Of a stretch of DNA of 64,000 nt, positions 1-8,190 are shown one piece after another. The position numbers and the translations under genes were made by a program. Every line of letters starts with the position of its first letter. Position 1 is the first letter of the stretch. The stretch spans positions 124,001 to 188,000 of the forward strand of contig JAYRVF010000007.1 in assembly GCA_041918675.1 (NCBI GenBank). The letters run 5' to 3'. This DNA is from SCUB01 sp041918675 (lineage in GTDB: Bacteria > Pseudomonadota > Alphaproteobacteria > Rhizobiales > Xanthobacteraceae). The notes under the pieces are model-generated. The model did not search any database. It was not told the origin of the DNA and was given only the letters and a program-made list of their open reading frames with translations.

Positions 1-886
1 GCCTTCCGACTATGAGTATTTGCGCAAGCTTGTGAAAGAGCGATCCGGATTGGTGCTGTCGGCGGACAAGCAATATCTGGTTGAAAGCCGGCTGGTGCCG
101 CTCGCGCGCAAGGTCGATCTTGGCGGGATCGGCGATCTCGTCGCCAAGCTCAAGAGCGGCGACGCGGCGCTGGCGGTCGATGTCGTCGAGGCGATGACGA
201 CCAACGAGACGTTCTTCTATCGCGACAAGACGCCGTTCGACCATTTCACCGAGACCATCATGCCGACGATGCTGAAGGCGCGCCAGAACCGCCGCGCGCT
301 GCGCATCTGGTGCGCGGCCTCATCGACCGGGCAGGAGCCTTATTCGCTGGCGATGTGTCTGAAGGAAATGGGCTCGCAGCTCGCCGGCTGGCGCGTCGAA
401 ATCGTCGCCACCGACCTGTCGCGCGAGGTGCTGGAGAAGTCGAAGTCGGGCGTCTTCAGCCAGTTCGAGGTGCAGCGCGGCCTGCCGATCCAGATGCTGG
501 TCAAGCATTTCAAGCAGGTCGGCGAGATGTGGCAGCTCTCGCAGGAAATCCGCGCCATGGTGCAGCACCGGCAGTTCAATCTGCTGCAGGACTTCCGCGC
601 GCTCGGCAAATTCGACATCGTCTTCTGCCGCAACGTGCTGATCTATTTCGATCAGGAAGCGAAGTCCGGCGTGTTCTCGCGTCTGCTCAAGACGATGGAG
701 CCGGACGGATTCCTCGTTCTCGGCGCGGCGGAAACGGTCGTCGGGTTGACCGACGCGTTCAAGCCGCTGGCGAACAAACGCGGTCTATATCGCCCCGTCA
801 CGGCCGAGAGCATGGCCTCGCCGCCGTTGGCGCCGGCCGGCACCGCCGCCGGCCTCAAGGTCGCGGCCGCGGCCGCCACGCGCTGA
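1..886 (+). CDS. cheR: Chemotaxis protein methyltransferase CheR (5' end cut by window)
   Basis: The product is an S-adenosylmethionine-dependent methyltransferase that methylates glutamates of chemoreceptors during adaptation. The reading frame is open from the first bases (in-frame residues PSDYEYL precede the first possible start codon), so the true start lies just outside the window. The N-terminal helical domain (ERSGLVLSADKQYLVESRL) is followed by the SAM-binding core with WCAASSTGQEPYSLA, and by FDIVFCRNVLIYF, both hallmark CheR motifs. The C-terminal tail is alanine-rich and ends in a short low-complexity stretch. No other chemotaxis gene is visible on this side of the boundary; a che cluster probably lies upstream. 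Identification is firm, the start is missing. Confidence 0.93.
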   Translation, partial: PSDYEYLRKLVKERSGLVLSADKQYLVESRLVPLARKVDLGGIGDLVAKLKSGDAALAVDVVEAMTTNETFFYRDKTPFDHFTETIMPTMLKARQNRRALRIWCAASSTGQEPYSLAMCLKEMGSQLAGWRVEIVATDLSREVLEKSKSGVFSQFEVQRGLPIQMLVKHFKQVGEMWQLSQEIRAMVQHRQFNLLQDFRALGKFDIVFCRNVLIYFDQEAKSGVFSRLLKTMEPDGFLVLGAAETVVGLTDAFKPLANKRGLYRPVTAESMASPPLAPAGTAAGLKVAAAAATR

Positions 887-1141
887 TCGCTATCGTCTTC
901 CGAACCGGCTTGGCGCCCACCGTCGCCGCGCGAACCGCGCGATTCGCGGGGCGGTTAAGGTTGTCCGTCAAGGTTAGCGATCAACGCTATTTTTCAAGGT
1001 TGCTTCTTTAGCTTGACGCGAAAGGTTGAGCGTCAAGGTTTATTCAAAGCTTGGCTTGTGTGGGTGGGATTTCGCTAACTAATGGCGGACGCGGCATTGA
1101 AGGCGAGATGAGCCGCATCGCCATTAATAACGAGGTAGCCC

Positions 1142-1429
1142 ATGAAGAAGTTCGCGAAGACGGCCGCGGCGGCCGCGATGTTGGGAGGTCTGGCGCTGGT
1201 TCCGACGCAGGCTTCGGCCAAGCCCTGTATCATCCTCGGCGGCACGACCGCGAGTGCCGCGCCGGCGGCCACCATCATCGGCATCGCCGCGTTCCTGTCC
1301 GCCTATGATCTGACGCGCCGTCTGACCTGCATCGGCGATCCGCTCCGTCTCGGCGGTCCGGGCTTCACGTCGAAGATCAAGCCGACCGACAACGTGATGA
1401 TTCCGCAGTGTCCGCCGCGGCGCCGTTGA
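1142..1429 (+). CDS. Small exported protein of unknown function
   Basis: This encodes 95 residues starting with a classic Sec signal peptide: a lysine-containing n-region, an alanine/leucine-rich core and an ASA cleavage site near residue 26. The mature part of about 70 residues has three cysteines (one directly after the predicted cleavage site, one mid-protein, one near the C-terminus), a second hydrophobic stretch around residues 37-52 (ASAAPAATIIGIAAFLSAYD) and a basic end. A GAGG ribosome-binding site lies about 7 bases before the ATG, and a stem-loop with a T-rich tail follows the stop, so it looks like a monocistronic expressed gene. I recognise no domain. The second hydrophobic segment could anchor it in the inner membrane. 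Coding status is supported by signal peptide, RBS and terminator; function is unknown. Confidence 0.72.
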   Translation: MKKFAKTAAAAAMLGGLALVPTQASAKPCIILGGTTASAAPAATIIGIAAFLSAYDLTRRLTCIGDPLRLGGPGFTSKIKPTDNVMIPQCPPRRR

Positions 1430-1459
1430 TCATTTGAATCCGGCGATCATCGTGATCCG

Positions 1460-1490
1460 AAGCCGCCCCATTCGGGGCGGCTTTGCTTTT
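1460..1490 (+). terminator. Rho-independent terminator after the small exported protein gene
   Basis: A perfect 10-bp stem (AAGCCGCCCC / GGGGCGGCTT) encloses a 4-base loop ATTC and is followed by TGCTTTT. It lies 30 bases downstream of the stop codon. Confidence 0.85.
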
Positions 1491-1613
1491 CGCGGCGATC
1501 GAATCCTCGGCCGCCAATCGCGGCGCGACCGGGCCACGTGCGATAGGCCAACCGCGCGGGCCACTGGTTCGCCGCCGTCGTTCATTGTATGACCATGGCA
1601 TCCCTTGGGACGG

Positions 1614-2576
1614 ATGCGCGCGATGGCGGGCGACCACACGATCACGGCGACCGGTTTCCGCAGACCCTGGCTGTTCGCGCGGATGCTGCGGACGTTGCGG
1701 GCCAATGATCTCGCCGGCTGGCGCATCGCGCTTCAGATCGAGCCGTCGTTCGCGAGTCGGGAATTCGTCGCGGCGGCCGAGGAAATCCTGAGCGGATGCG
1801 ACTTCTCGATCCGCGTCAATGCCAAGCGCCTCGGCGTGCGATTCAATCCATTCACATTGATCGATCGCGTGTTCGAGGAGGGCGGCGCGCTCAATATCTG
1901 CCTCGAGGAGGACCTGCTTCTTTCCCCCGACATTTGCGATCTGGCGCTGTGGTACGCGCGCAATCACCAGCCGCACTGGCTCTGCCTCAACCTGCTGAGC
2001 GGCGGATGCGGTTCGGCGGGCTTCATTTCCAATCCGGCCTATCCGCGAACCTTGTTTGAATCGCGCCTGTTGAATTCGCTCGGCCTCGTCGTTCGCCGAA
2101 ATGAGTGGCAATCCCACATGCGCGCGGCTTGGGCCGACGAAAGCGTCGTGACGCGCGATTATCAGGGGCGGGAAATGCGCGGTTGGGATTGGTCGCTCGG
2201 CGCGCTGCTGCTGCGCTCGCCTTCGCTGCGCTCGCTGCACGTGGCGCTCGCCCGGGCCACGCATAGCGGGGCGGAGCTCGGCGAATATTGCTCCAAACGG
2301 TTTCACGACCTGGCATTCGGAGATCTGCCGATCGCGGGACCCGATACGGTGGACGCCGACGCCGGCGGGCGCCGGGAGCCGGATGACAGGTATCGGATCA
2401 TGGCATCGCACGAACTCCCGGCCGATCTGCGGCGCCATGTCATTCTCGCCGACGAGATGGCGCTCGCGCTGGCGGCGCTCGACCGCGCCGGCGATGGCGC
2501 CGCGCCGCCGAGTGTCCCGCCGCGAAGGAAGAGTTGGCTCGGCCGGCTCGGCGCGCGTCCGCGCGGCGGCAAATGA
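1614..2576 (+). CDS. GT-A glycosyltransferase resembling the GnT-I family
   Basis: The roughly 320-residue product opens with TATGFRRPWLFARMLRTL, the beta-strand/helix start of a GT-A nucleotide-sugar fold. It has an EED motif at about residues 98-100 in the context ICLEEDLLLSPD, matching the acidic metal-binding signature of GnT-I-like enzymes (EDD followed by hydrophobics and a PD pair). A later RGWDWSLGALLLRS segment resembles the acceptor region of that family. No membrane segment or signal is seen, so a cytosolic transferase is likely. The ATG at 1614 is used; ATG 1623 is an alternative. The C-terminal 30 residues are basic and disordered. Neighbours give no pathway context. The donor and acceptor are unknown, and assignment rests on motif recognition alone. 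Confidence 0.62.
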   Translation: MRAMAGDHTITATGFRRPWLFARMLRTLRANDLAGWRIALQIEPSFASREFVAAAEEILSGCDFSIRVNAKRLGVRFNPFTLIDRVFEEGGALNICLEEDLLLSPDICDLALWYARNHQPHWLCLNLLSGGCGSAGFISNPAYPRTLFESRLLNSLGLVVRRNEWQSHMRAAWADESVVTRDYQGREMRGWDWSLGALLLRSPSLRSLHVALARATHSGAELGEYCSKRFHDLAFGDLPIAGPDTVDADAGGRREPDDRYRIMASHELPADLRRHVILADEMALALAALDRAGDGAAPPSVPPRRKSWLGRLGARPRGGK

Positions 2577-2732
2577 TGGGCCGTTGACAACCACGGGCGC
2601 GGCATTGATGATCGGACAGGGGACAGAGCGATCTCCCCGTCAGGGAGCAAGCGGCCGCGCACGCAGGTTGCCCAAGCATCGCGCCCAAATCTGAACGCCA
2701 TGCTCCGCCCGGGGCATGCAAGGGGGCGCGCC

Positions 2733-4169
2733 ATGTCCACGAATCCGACACCGAGCGATTCATCGGATCCCGATCACCGGTCCGTGCCGCCAATCGGCGC
2801 GGGGTCGAGCGCGCGGGACGCGGTTCCCTTCCGCGAGGCGGTGCGCGTATGGACGCGCGTCGCGCTGCTCTCCTTCGGCGGACCGGCGGCGCAAATCGCG
2901 GTGATGCACCGGATCCTCGTCGAGGAGAAACGGTGGGTGTCCGAAAGCCGGTTCCTGCACGCGCTGAATTACTGCATGCTGCTGCCGGGGCCGGAGGCGC
3001 AGCAACTCGCCACCTATATCGGCTGGCTCATGCATCGCACCCTGGGCGGCATCGTCGCCGGCGGGCTGTTCGTCCTTCCGGGCGCCGTCGCCATCATGGC
3101 GCTGAGCATCATCTATGCCGAGTTCGGCAACACCGGCTTCGTCACCGCGCTGTTTTTCGGGCTCAAGGCGGCGGTGCTGGCGATCGTCGTTCAGGCGGTG
3201 ATCCGGGTCGGCGCGCGGGCGCTCAAGAACAACGTCATGCGGGCGATCGCGGCGGCGGCCTTCATCGCGATCTTTTTCTTCGACGTGCCGTTTCCGGTCA
3301 TTGTCATCACGGCGGGCCTGGTCGGCCTCGTCGGCGGCCGCGCGGGATATCCCGCCTTTCGCAACGTCGGCCATGGCGATCCGGCGAAGGAGGGCGCCGG
3401 CGACGACGCGTTCGGCGAGGCCGCGCCCGCGGACCCGCGCGCCGGACTTGCCCGGTCGCTGCGGGTAGCGGGCCTCTGGCTCGCGCTCTGGCTGGTGCCG
3501 GTCGCGCTTCTCCTCGTCTTTCTGGGCGGAGGGAATGTGTTCAGCCAGATCGCCGTGTTTTTCAGCAAGATGGCGGTGGTGACGTTCGGCGGCGCCTATG
3601 CGGTGCTCGCCTATGTCGCGCAACAGGCCGTGGATGAATTCCATTGGCTGCGCCCGGGCGAAATGCTCGACGGCCTCGGCATGGCGGAGACGACGCCGGG
3701 CCCTCTCATCATGGTGCTGCAGTTCGTGGGGTTCATGGCCGCCTTTCGCGACGCGGGCGGCTTGTCGCCGATGCTGGCGGGCGTGCTCGGCGGATTGCTC
3801 GCGACCTGGGTGACCTTCACGCCGTGCTTTTTGTGGATCTTTCTCGGCGCGCCCTACATCGAGCGCCTGCGCGGCAATCGCGCGCTCGGCGGCGCGTTGT
3901 CGGCGATCACGGCGGCCGTGGTCGGGGTCGTTCTCAATCTGGCGCTATGGTTCGCCATTCACGCGATGTTCACGCGGACGGTCCCGGTGCGCGGACTGGG
4001 CTTGTCGTTCGACGCGCCCGTGCTCGCAAGCCTCGATCCGTGGTCGTTCGCGCTGGCAGTCGTCGCGGCGATCGCGATCTTCCGGCTGAAGGTGGGAATG
4101 CCGGCGACGCTCGCGACCTGCGCCATGCTCGGCGTTGCGCTTCATCTTGCCGGAGTGGCCGTGCGCTGA
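2733..4169 (+). CDS. chrA: Chromate efflux transporter ChrA
   Basis: This is an inner-membrane chromate efflux permease of the CHR family. The duplicated chromate-transporter halves are visible: the first begins near residue 35 (REAVRVWTRVALLSFGGPAAQIAVMH, then LLPGPEAQQLATYIGW), the second near residue 275 (FFSKMAVVTFGGAYAVLAYV, then ETTPGPLIMVLQFVGF). The repeated FGG and PGP motifs and about ten hydrophobic helices are typical of the long bidomain form. The ATG at 2733 is chosen because an AGGGGG ribosome-binding site precedes it by about 6 bases; an in-frame ATG 33 bases upstream lacks one. It is transcribed alone. No ChrB-type regulator lies nearby, so chromate resistance is a family-based inference. 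Confidence 0.93.
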   Translation: MSTNPTPSDSSDPDHRSVPPIGAGSSARDAVPFREAVRVWTRVALLSFGGPAAQIAVMHRILVEEKRWVSESRFLHALNYCMLLPGPEAQQLATYIGWLMHRTLGGIVAGGLFVLPGAVAIMALSIIYAEFGNTGFVTALFFGLKAAVLAIVVQAVIRVGARALKNNVMRAIAAAAFIAIFFFDVPFPVIVITAGLVGLVGGRAGYPAFRNVGHGDPAKEGAGDDAFGEAAPADPRAGLARSLRVAGLWLALWLVPVALLLVFLGGGNVFSQIAVFFSKMAVVTFGGAYAVLAYVAQQAVDEFHWLRPGEMLDGLGMAETTPGPLIMVLQFVGFMAAFRDAGGLSPMLAGVLGGLLATWVTFTPCFLWIFLGAPYIERLRGNRALGGALSAITAAVVGVVLNLALWFAIHAMFTRTVPVRGLGLSFDAPVLASLDPWSFALAVVAAIAIFRLKVGMPATLATCAMLGVALHLAGVAVR

Positions 4170-4814
4170 CCGCCGAAATGCCCGGACCGCCGCGCCGCCG
4201 AGCGGTTCGCGCGGTTGGAGCAATCGTGCTGGATCAGGGGACAATTGGGGACGATGCAATTCGCCGCGGCATCGTGAAGATGATCGCGCCCTCATAAGCG
4301 ACGATGGGTGATGGCGTTAGCCATCACCCAAGGCGCCATGAATGGAGTAGGTGAACAAGGAACGCGGCTTGAAATTTCCCTCCTGTTCCGGTGCGGTGTT
4401 CCAGAACAGTAAGCGTCGCCGCTGAAAATTATTTAACCAGAAGTTGCATCGTTTTTCACCCCCCATTTGGGTGCATCAGGAAAATCATTTTGAGATAGTA
4501 TTATTATACCGTGTAGTTCTGTATTTTCTGGTGGCGGTGCATAATGTCGACATCGCCACACGCATTGCGCGAAATTTCGCAAATCAAACCAATTCCCACT
4601 TGTGGGAGATGCATCGAAAGCCGTGGCCTTCGTAAAGGCCTCGGGCCGTGGTTCTTCGGGCCTTGAGACGTCTGCTTTGAGCTTTCCGGCATCAAGTCCA
4701 CGGGTGGCTCGCGCGCCTCAACGCGGGAACAAAAAAACCCCGCCATTCGCGGCGGGGTTCGGGAGGTCCCAGTCGGGAGGAGAGCCGTGGACAGCGGCTC
4801 CGGAGAACTCCTGA
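4170..4814. other. Long AT-richer convergent intergenic region with several hairpins
   Basis: This is 645 bases between the ends of chrA and ctrA, clearly richer in A+T than its surroundings around 4430-4600. It holds several perfect inverted repeats: GGGTGATGGC/GCCATCACCC (4306-4329, 4-base loop), the palindrome GCGAAATTTCGC (4569-4580), TCCCAC-TT-GTGGGA (4594-4607) and GGCCTT-CGTA-AAGGCC (4625-4640). The ctrA terminator closes it. Short open frames here have no convincing start or protein-like composition. The density of stems suggests a structured RNA, but I recognise no family and no clear promoter. Confidence 0.4.
4730..4760 (-). terminator. Rho-independent terminator of ctrA
   Basis: Read on the minus strand, a 9-bp stem AACCCCGCC/GGCGGGGTT with loop GCGAAT is followed directly by a run of T residues. 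It lies about 55 bases beyond the ctrA stop codon. Confidence 0.88.
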
Positions 4815-5516
4815 TCAGGCGGGAATGCGCGCCTCGTCGTCGGACGGCTCGCGCAGCACATAGCCGCGGCCCCAGACGGTCTCGATGTAATTGCGCCCCT
4901 CGGACGCGTTGGCGAGCTTCTTGCGCAGCTTGCAGATGAAGACGTCGATGATCTTCAGCTCCGGCTCGTCCATGCCGCCATAGAGGTGATTGAGGAACAT
5001 TTCCTTGGTCAGCGTCGTGCCCTTGCGCAGCGAGAGCAGCTCGAGCATCTGGTATTCCTTGCCCGTCAGATGCACGCGCTGGCCGTGGACCTCGACCGTC
5101 TTGGTGTCGAGATTGACGACGAGATCGCCGGTCTGGATGACGGATTGGGCATGGCCCTTGGAACGGCGCACGATCGCGTGGATGCGCGCGATCAGTTCGT
5201 CCTTGTGGAAGGGCTTGGTCAGGTAGTCGTCGGCGCCGAAACCGAGGCCGCGGACCTTGTCCTCGATGCCGGCGAGGCCGGAGAGGATGAGAATGGGCGT
5301 CTTGACCTTCGAGACGCGCAGCGAGCGCAGCACCTCATAGCCGGACATGTCGGGCAGGTTCAGGTCAAGCAGGATAATGTCGTAGTCGTAGAGCTTTCCG
5401 AGATCGACGCCTTCCTCGCCGAGATCCGTCGTATAGACGTTGAAACTCTCGGACTTCAGCATCAGTTCGATCGACTGCGCGGTCGCGCTGTCATCTTCAA
5501 TCAGCAGTACGCGCAT
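4815..5516 (-). CDS. ctrA: Cell-cycle master response regulator CtrA
   Basis: CtrA is the OmpR-type response regulator that controls chromosome replication and transcription of cell-cycle, flagellar and division genes in alphaproteobacteria. The 233-residue product begins MRVLLIEDDSATAQSIE, has the phospho-acceptor in LLDLNLPDMSGYEV, and a winged-helix DNA-binding domain (TGKEYQMLELLSLRKGTTLTKEMF..., VFICKLRKKL, VWGRGYVL). Length and sequence match the family throughout. The start at 5516 is used because the family begins exactly there; the frame stays open for 26 further codons upstream but they are not family-like. The C-terminus ends in two alanine-like hydrophobic residues (IPA), reminiscent of the degradable CtrA tail. 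It is divergent from fliI across a region with several GANTC and CtrA-like sites. Confidence 0.98.
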   Translation of the reverse strand: MRVLLIEDDSATAQSIELMLKSESFNVYTTDLGEEGVDLGKLYDYDIILLDLNLPDMSGYEVLRSLRVSKVKTPILILSGLAGIEDKVRGLGFGADDYLTKPFHKDELIARIHAIVRRSKGHAQSVIQTGDLVVNLDTKTVEVHGQRVHLTGKEYQMLELLSLRKGTTLTKEMFLNHLYGGMDEPELKIIDVFICKLRKKLANASEGRNYIETVWGRGYVLREPSDDEARIPA

Positions 5517-5596
5517 GCCAGGCCCCTTTGTCGCCAATTCGGGCGTCAGGTTTGGCGCGCCTTCGGGCGCCCCTCGGAAACGCCTTTGACACAACT

Positions 5597-5765
5597 GATT
5601 CGAACGTTAATTCGACATGGTTAACAAATGCTGATTCCTGTCCGCAAGTATCCACGATGATTTTTTTGTCGAATCGCCGTAAGATATTGCTCTGGACAGG
5701 ATTTTCCGCTTCCACGTCGTTAAAGTTCTACTTTAAGAACCGGGCCTAACCGATTCTGACGACTC
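5597..5765. promoter_or_regulatory. ctrA upstream region: five GANTC (CcrM) sites and a CtrA half-site
   Basis: GANTC sites lie at 5597-5601, 5633-5637, 5671-5675, 5752-5756 and 5761-5765, five within 169 bases. A canonical CtrA half-site TTAACCAT is read on the minus strand at 5617-5624, with a second TTAA 10 bases further. In Caulobacter the ctrA promoters depend on CcrM methylation state and on CtrA itself; this layout suggests the same control, by inference. Confidence 0.6.
5720..5736. promoter_or_regulatory. Perfect palindrome between ctrA and fliI
   Basis: TTAAAGT-TCT-ACTTTAA is an inverted repeat with 7-bp arms and a 3-base centre in the divergent ctrA/fliI region. It carries TTAA at both ends but with 9-base spacing, so it is not a standard CtrA box. 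The binding protein is unknown. Confidence 0.45.
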
Positions 5766-5826
5766 ATACGTCCGGTTGAGGGGGCGCACGGGTCGACCTC
5801 AGTTACCAAAGACAGTGACGCAATGA

Positions 5827-5854
5827 TTAACGATGCGAGTAAACACGGAGTTAA
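5827..5854. promoter_or_regulatory. Putative CtrA-binding sites upstream of fliI
   Basis: TAAA-N7-TTAA occupies 5840-5854, and an overlapping TTAA-N7-AGTA occupies 5827-5841. Both have the 7-base spacing of the CtrA box, each with one imperfect half. They lie 60-90 bases before the fliI start codon, fitting CtrA control of early flagellar genes. Confidence 0.45.
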
Positions 5855-5915
5855 GGGACGATCACGGCGATGACCGAATTTAAGTCTTTTGCAATGAAGG
5901 ACGGGGATTAGGCCG

Positions 5916-7241
5916 ATGAAGGCGCTCGCCGAACAGATCGGAGACGTGGACGCCGTCACGATCTACGGCCGGGTCGTGGGCGTGCGCGGCCTGATGGTGG
6001 AAGTCGCCGGTCCCATTCAGGCGATGTCGGTCGGCGCGCGCCTGACGATCGAGACGGGAACGGGCCGGGACATTCCTTGCGAGGTGGTGGGCTTTTCCGG
6101 CGCCAACGCGGTGCTGATGCCCTTCGCCGGGCTCGAAGGCGTGCGGCGCGGTTGCCGGGCGGTGATCGCCAACGCGGCGAGCCAGGTGCGCCCGTCGCCG
6201 GCTTGGCTTGGCCGCGTTGTGAACGCCATGGGCGAGCCGATCGACGGCAAGGGACCGCTCGTCCAGGGGGCGTCGCCTTATCCCTATCGCGCGCTGCCGC
6301 CGCCGGCCCATGCGCGACGGCGGGTGGGGGCGCCGCTCGACCTCGGCGTGCGCGCGCTCAATACGTTTCTGACCTGCTGCCGTGGCCAGCGGCTCGGCAT
6401 TTTCGCGGGCTCGGGCGTCGGCAAATCGGTGCTGCTGTCGATGCTCGCCCGCAACGTCGACGCCGACATTTCGGTGATCGGGCTCGTCGGCGAACGCGGC
6501 CGCGAGGTCCAGGAGTTCCTCCAGGACGATCTCGGCGAGGAGGGTCTGGCGCGGTCGGTCGTCGTGGTGGCGACATCGGACGAACCCGCGCTGATGCGCC
6601 GCCAGGCGGCCTATCTCACGCTCGCCATCTCCGAATATTTCCGCGATGAGGGCAAGGACGTGCTCTGCCTGATGGACTCGGTGACGCGCTTCGCCATGTC
6701 CCAGCGCGAGATCGGCCTGTCGGCCGGGGAGCCGCCGACCGCCAAGGGCTATACGCCGACGGTGTTCACCGAGCTCCCGCGCCTGCTCGAACGGGCTGGG
6801 CCCGGAACCGGGGAGGGCACCGTCACCGGCATCTTCACGGTGCTCGTGGATGGCGACGACCACAATGAGCCCGTGGCCGACGCCGTGCGCGGCATCCTCG
6901 ACGGCCATATCGTCATGGAGCGGGCCATCGCCGAACGCGGCCGCTATCCGGCCATCAACGTGCTCAAATCGGTCTCCCGCACCATGCCCCGCTCGGCCGA
7001 TCCGGCCTTTCTCCCGGTCATCACCAAGGCCCGTCAGGCCATGGCGACCTATGCGGATATGGAGGAGCTGATCAGGCTTGGCGCCTACCGCGCCGGATCG
7101 AGCGCGGAGGTCGACGAGGCCATCCGCCTGCACGACCCGCTGGAGGATTTCCTGCGCCAGGCCAAGGACGATGCCACCGGCCTGGCCGACGGATACCGCC
7201 GGCTCGACGAAATCATCTCCTCCTTGGCAACGGAACGCTAA
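5916..7241 (+). CDS. fliI: Flagellar export ATPase FliI
   Basis: FliI is the hexameric cytoplasmic ATPase that feeds substrates to the flagellar type III export gate, together with FliH and FliJ. The 441-residue protein has the Walker A loop AGSGVGKS at residues 164-171, a Walker B region ending in VLCLMDSVTRFA, the SxGEPPTAKGYTPTVF segment and the conserved GTVTGIFTVLVDGDDHNEP block. Length is normal for the family. A short upstream in-frame ATG is separated by a stop, which fixes the start at 5916. fliJ follows after 118 bases. FliH is encoded separately in the fliF operon of this window. Confidence 0.97.
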   Translation: MKALAEQIGDVDAVTIYGRVVGVRGLMVEVAGPIQAMSVGARLTIETGTGRDIPCEVVGFSGANAVLMPFAGLEGVRRGCRAVIANAASQVRPSPAWLGRVVNAMGEPIDGKGPLVQGASPYPYRALPPPAHARRRVGAPLDLGVRALNTFLTCCRGQRLGIFAGSGVGKSVLLSMLARNVDADISVIGLVGERGREVQEFLQDDLGEEGLARSVVVVATSDEPALMRRQAAYLTLAISEYFRDEGKDVLCLMDSVTRFAMSQREIGLSAGEPPTAKGYTPTVFTELPRLLERAGPGTGEGTVTGIFTVLVDGDDHNEPVADAVRGILDGHIVMERAIAERGRYPAINVLKSVSRTMPRSADPAFLPVITKARQAMATYADMEELIRLGAYRAGSSAEVDEAIRLHDPLEDFLRQAKDDATGLADGYRRLDEIISSLATER

Positions 7242-7359
7242 CTTTGTCGCGCCATGATCCTTCCCGCCTGACGGGGATGCCGAAAGGAATTCGGCGTGTG
7301 TTCGCCTGGGGGCCGGCATTGCCCCGCGCCAGGAAGGGACTTCGGGGGAGTATGAGTCG

Positions 7360-7782
7360 ATGAAGTCACGCGAAACGCTAATCCGCCTGAAACGATTTCA
7401 GGTCGACGAGAAGCGCAGACGGGTCGCGCAGATCGAGGGGATGATCGCCGAGTTCCAGCGCATGGCCGGCGACCTCGATCGCGAGATCGTGGTCGAGCAG
7501 GAGCGCGCCGGCATCCATGATCCCGCGCATTTCGCCTATCCGACCTATGCCAAGGCCGCCATCCAGCGCCGCGAAAATCTGAGGCGGTCCGCCGACGAGC
7601 TGCGCGGACAGCTCGAGGAGGCCCGCGCCGCGCTCGGCGAGGCTTTCGAGGACCTCAAGAAAGTCGAGCTGCTCGACGAACGCGACCAGGCCCGCGAACG
7701 CGCCGAGGAGAATGCGCGCGAGCAGGCCGAGATGGACGGCATCGGCTTGATGCGCGCGCGGCTCGGAACCGCGCTCGCCTGA
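7360..7782 (+). CDS. fliJ: Flagellar export protein FliJ
   Basis: FliJ is a small coiled-coil protein that sits as the stalk in the FliI ATPase ring and escorts export chaperones. The 140-residue product begins MKSRETLIRLKRFQVDEKRRRVAQIE and is almost entirely charged heptad-like helix rich in E, R, A and L, as expected. Its position directly behind fliI is the usual one. A GGGGGAG stretch about 11 bases before the ATG can serve as ribosome-binding site. Sequence conservation in this family is weak, so the call depends on N-terminal similarity, composition and gene order. Confidence 0.9.
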   Translation: MKSRETLIRLKRFQVDEKRRRVAQIEGMIAEFQRMAGDLDREIVVEQERAGIHDPAHFAYPTYAKAAIQRRENLRRSADELRGQLEEARAALGEAFEDLKKVELLDERDQARERAEENAREQAEMDGIGLMRARLGTALA

Positions 7783-8190
7783 TCCCCCTTCGCGGCGGGC
7801 GGCGTCGGCCGCCGCCATCGTCGCCTCGCCGGTCGCGGAGAAATAGTCCCGCGACCACTCTTGGCGCCGGGGAATGACGGCTCTCCGGTCGGCCCTTCGG
7901 ATTTCCCGCGTCCCTGCCGCGATCCGCGACGAATGCGTGCCCCGCGCCTTCTCGCCCGCGCGCCGTTGCCTTTTCGCCCATGCCCGGCGGCCTTGCCGCG
8001 CGCCGCACGGGGTCGATCTTCGGGATCAAATCATGTTAGATCACCACGAATTCGGGTTGGGTCGTTGTCGCGCCGCGCGAATCCGCGTGGCGACGTCGGG
8101 CGAGGCAAGCGCGCGAGGCGGGCGCGCCAACGCGGGCGCCGACGAACGGACCGATCGATGGTTCACCGCGATGGGAAACACGAGCTTGAG
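7783..8190. other. Intergenic region between fliJ and the ECF sigma gene
   Basis: These 408 bases carry no convincing gene. The frame of the following sigma factor stays open here, but the translation is arginine-rich and looks like a GC-rich shadow. A short A+T-rich patch around 8017-8055 is the most likely place for the sigma-operon promoter; I cannot assign -35/-10 elements. Confidence 0.4.

Noticed and set aside
4444..4635. 63-codon plus-strand frame in the chrA-ctrA intergenic region
   Set aside because: No ribosome-binding site, no recognisable protein features, and it crosses several perfect hairpins.
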